Shown here piece by piece: positions 13,762 through 14,077 of a stretch of 14,077 bases of DNA (its first letter is position 1; each line of letters opens with the position of its first letter). The notes under the pieces were generated by a model, which did no database searches, was not told the DNA's origin, and saw nothing but the letters and a program-made list of their open reading frames with translations. Made by a program: the position numbers and the translations under genes. Origin of the DNA: Deltaproteobacteria bacterium (GTDB lineage: Bacteria > Desulfobacterota > Desulfobacteria > Desulfobacterales > UBA11574); NCBI GenBank assembly GCA_019313505.1, contig JAFDBA010000039.1, forward strand, positions 1 to 14,077, in the 5' to 3' direction.

Positions 13762-13786
13762 TCTTCTCCAATTTAGTTGGAGAAGA
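13762..13786. other. 10-bp hairpin in the leader of the 68-aa gene
   Basis: tcttctccaa (13762-13771) and ttggagaaga (13777-13786) are exact inverse copies around a 5-base loop. On neither strand does a T-run follow, so it is not a standard terminator. It lies about 30 bases ahead of the start codon at 13733 and just behind the decayed S23-type gene. Confidence 0.5.
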
Positions 13787-13791
13787 GGGTC

Positions 13792-13820
13792 CAAGGATTC
13801 AAGGGGTCAAGGATTCAAGG
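13792..13820. repeat. Short tandem repeat caaggattcaagg, two copies
   Basis: The 13-base word caaggattcaagg occurs at 13792-13804 and 13808-13820, a period of 16. The stop codon of the decayed four-helix-bundle frame (complement of 13807-13809) lies in it, so the last residues PLNP are encoded by repeat sequence. Confidence 0.7.
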
Positions 13821-14073
13821 GTTTGTTTTCTAAAGACTTTATCAGCGCCTTTAACATTCTTTCGATTTCTGCGATATCTTTTTTTAGTATACCCAATTCA
13901 CCTTTAAAGGTTTTCCCGTTCCCCATTGGCCAGTTTGCCCGTTGTGTTTGGATAATGTTTTTACGGGCTCAACGAGCTAACGGGTCAACCGGCTAACCAT
14001 TTTTCATATTCAAATATGATTTAAGTGTGTATGACTTTTGCCAGACTTTCAAATCTTTGTAATTCTTTAGCAT
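13807..14073 (-). pseudogene. Decayed four-helix-bundle (S23/23S rRNA intervening-sequence) protein gene
   Basis: On the minus strand ATG at 14073 starts MLKNYKDLKVWQKSYTLKSY and stops after 26 codons at 13995-13993. The opening, with KDLKVWQKSY, is typical of the four-helix-bundle (S23) proteins encoded in 23S rRNA intervening sequences and widely dispersed in environmental bacteria. Further along, in the same frame, GELGILKKDIAEIERMLKAL followed by IKSLENKPLNP and TGA (13809-13807) reads as the C-terminal helix of the same family. Between them the two central helices (about 60 residues expected) are replaced by roughly 80 bases with two stops and acccgtt/aacgggc repeat words. It is almost certainly non-functional, although either fragment could be expressed. 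Its ribosome site would lie beyond the window. Confidence 0.65.
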
Positions 14074-14077
14074 TTTT

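Noticed and set aside
1..14077. tRNA, rRNA, integrase or full transposase genes
   Set aside because: None could be read on either strand. The mobile signals are limited to short non-coding repeats.

Overview
The window is about 14 kb of moderately AT-rich bacterial DNA. It carries conserved single genes (an HD hydrolase, a DnaJ-like co-chaperone, a UPF0173 metal hydrolase, an M28 peptidase, prmA and a radical SAM enzyme) separated by accessory material. The gene set, the good Shine-Dalgarno sequences and the many short palindromic intergenic repeats suit a member of the Desulfobacterota (former Deltaproteobacteria) or a similar free-living anaerobe. This placement is an inference from style. 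No rRNA, tRNA or taxonomic marker is present to prove it.

Layout. At 1-711 the window opens in the Gly/Ala-rich end of a truncated gene, followed by a small two-helix membrane protein that could be its partner. At 736-3167 lie an HD-domain hydrolase (+), a CbpA-like J-protein (-) and a UPF0173 metallo-hydrolase (-). At 3212-3420 there is a MITE-like segment with 16-bp perfect terminal inverted repeats. It abuts the start codon of a 774-aa protein (3422-5746) whose C-terminal third reads as a class III nucleotidyl cyclase homology domain with both metal Asp residues and the Asn/Arg pair retained. An M28 peptidase follows on the other strand (5776-6672).

From 6.8 to 9.0 kb is an accessory island. 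It holds a dispersed repeat, a promoter, a possible short DNA-binding ORF, a minimal nucleotidyltransferase with an overlapping 48-aa ORF, an NTF2-fold protein, and a complete VapBC-type toxin-antitoxin pair with a readable promoter and operator. prmA and a radical SAM gene follow on the minus strand, separated by a large imperfect hairpin repeat that reaches into the radical SAM 3' end.

From 11.5 kb to the end is a repeat-rich region. It contains a 47-aa RelE-family remnant that looks like an in-frame internal deletion, mosaic palindromic repeats with nested insertions, and an unusual 351-aa protein. That protein has a Flp-pilin-like N-terminus, a long Gly/Ser/Asp spacer with a 9-residue repeat, and a C-terminal membrane segment. 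It shares a bidirectional terminator with a convergent 68-aa membrane protein. The window closes with a decayed four-helix-bundle (S23-type) gene that has also lost its middle.

The two least ordinary items are the cyclase-homology protein with its roughly 500-residue unassigned N-terminal region and the Flp-like/Gly-rich/membrane-anchored protein. Most other genes are familiar families that do not form one pathway.
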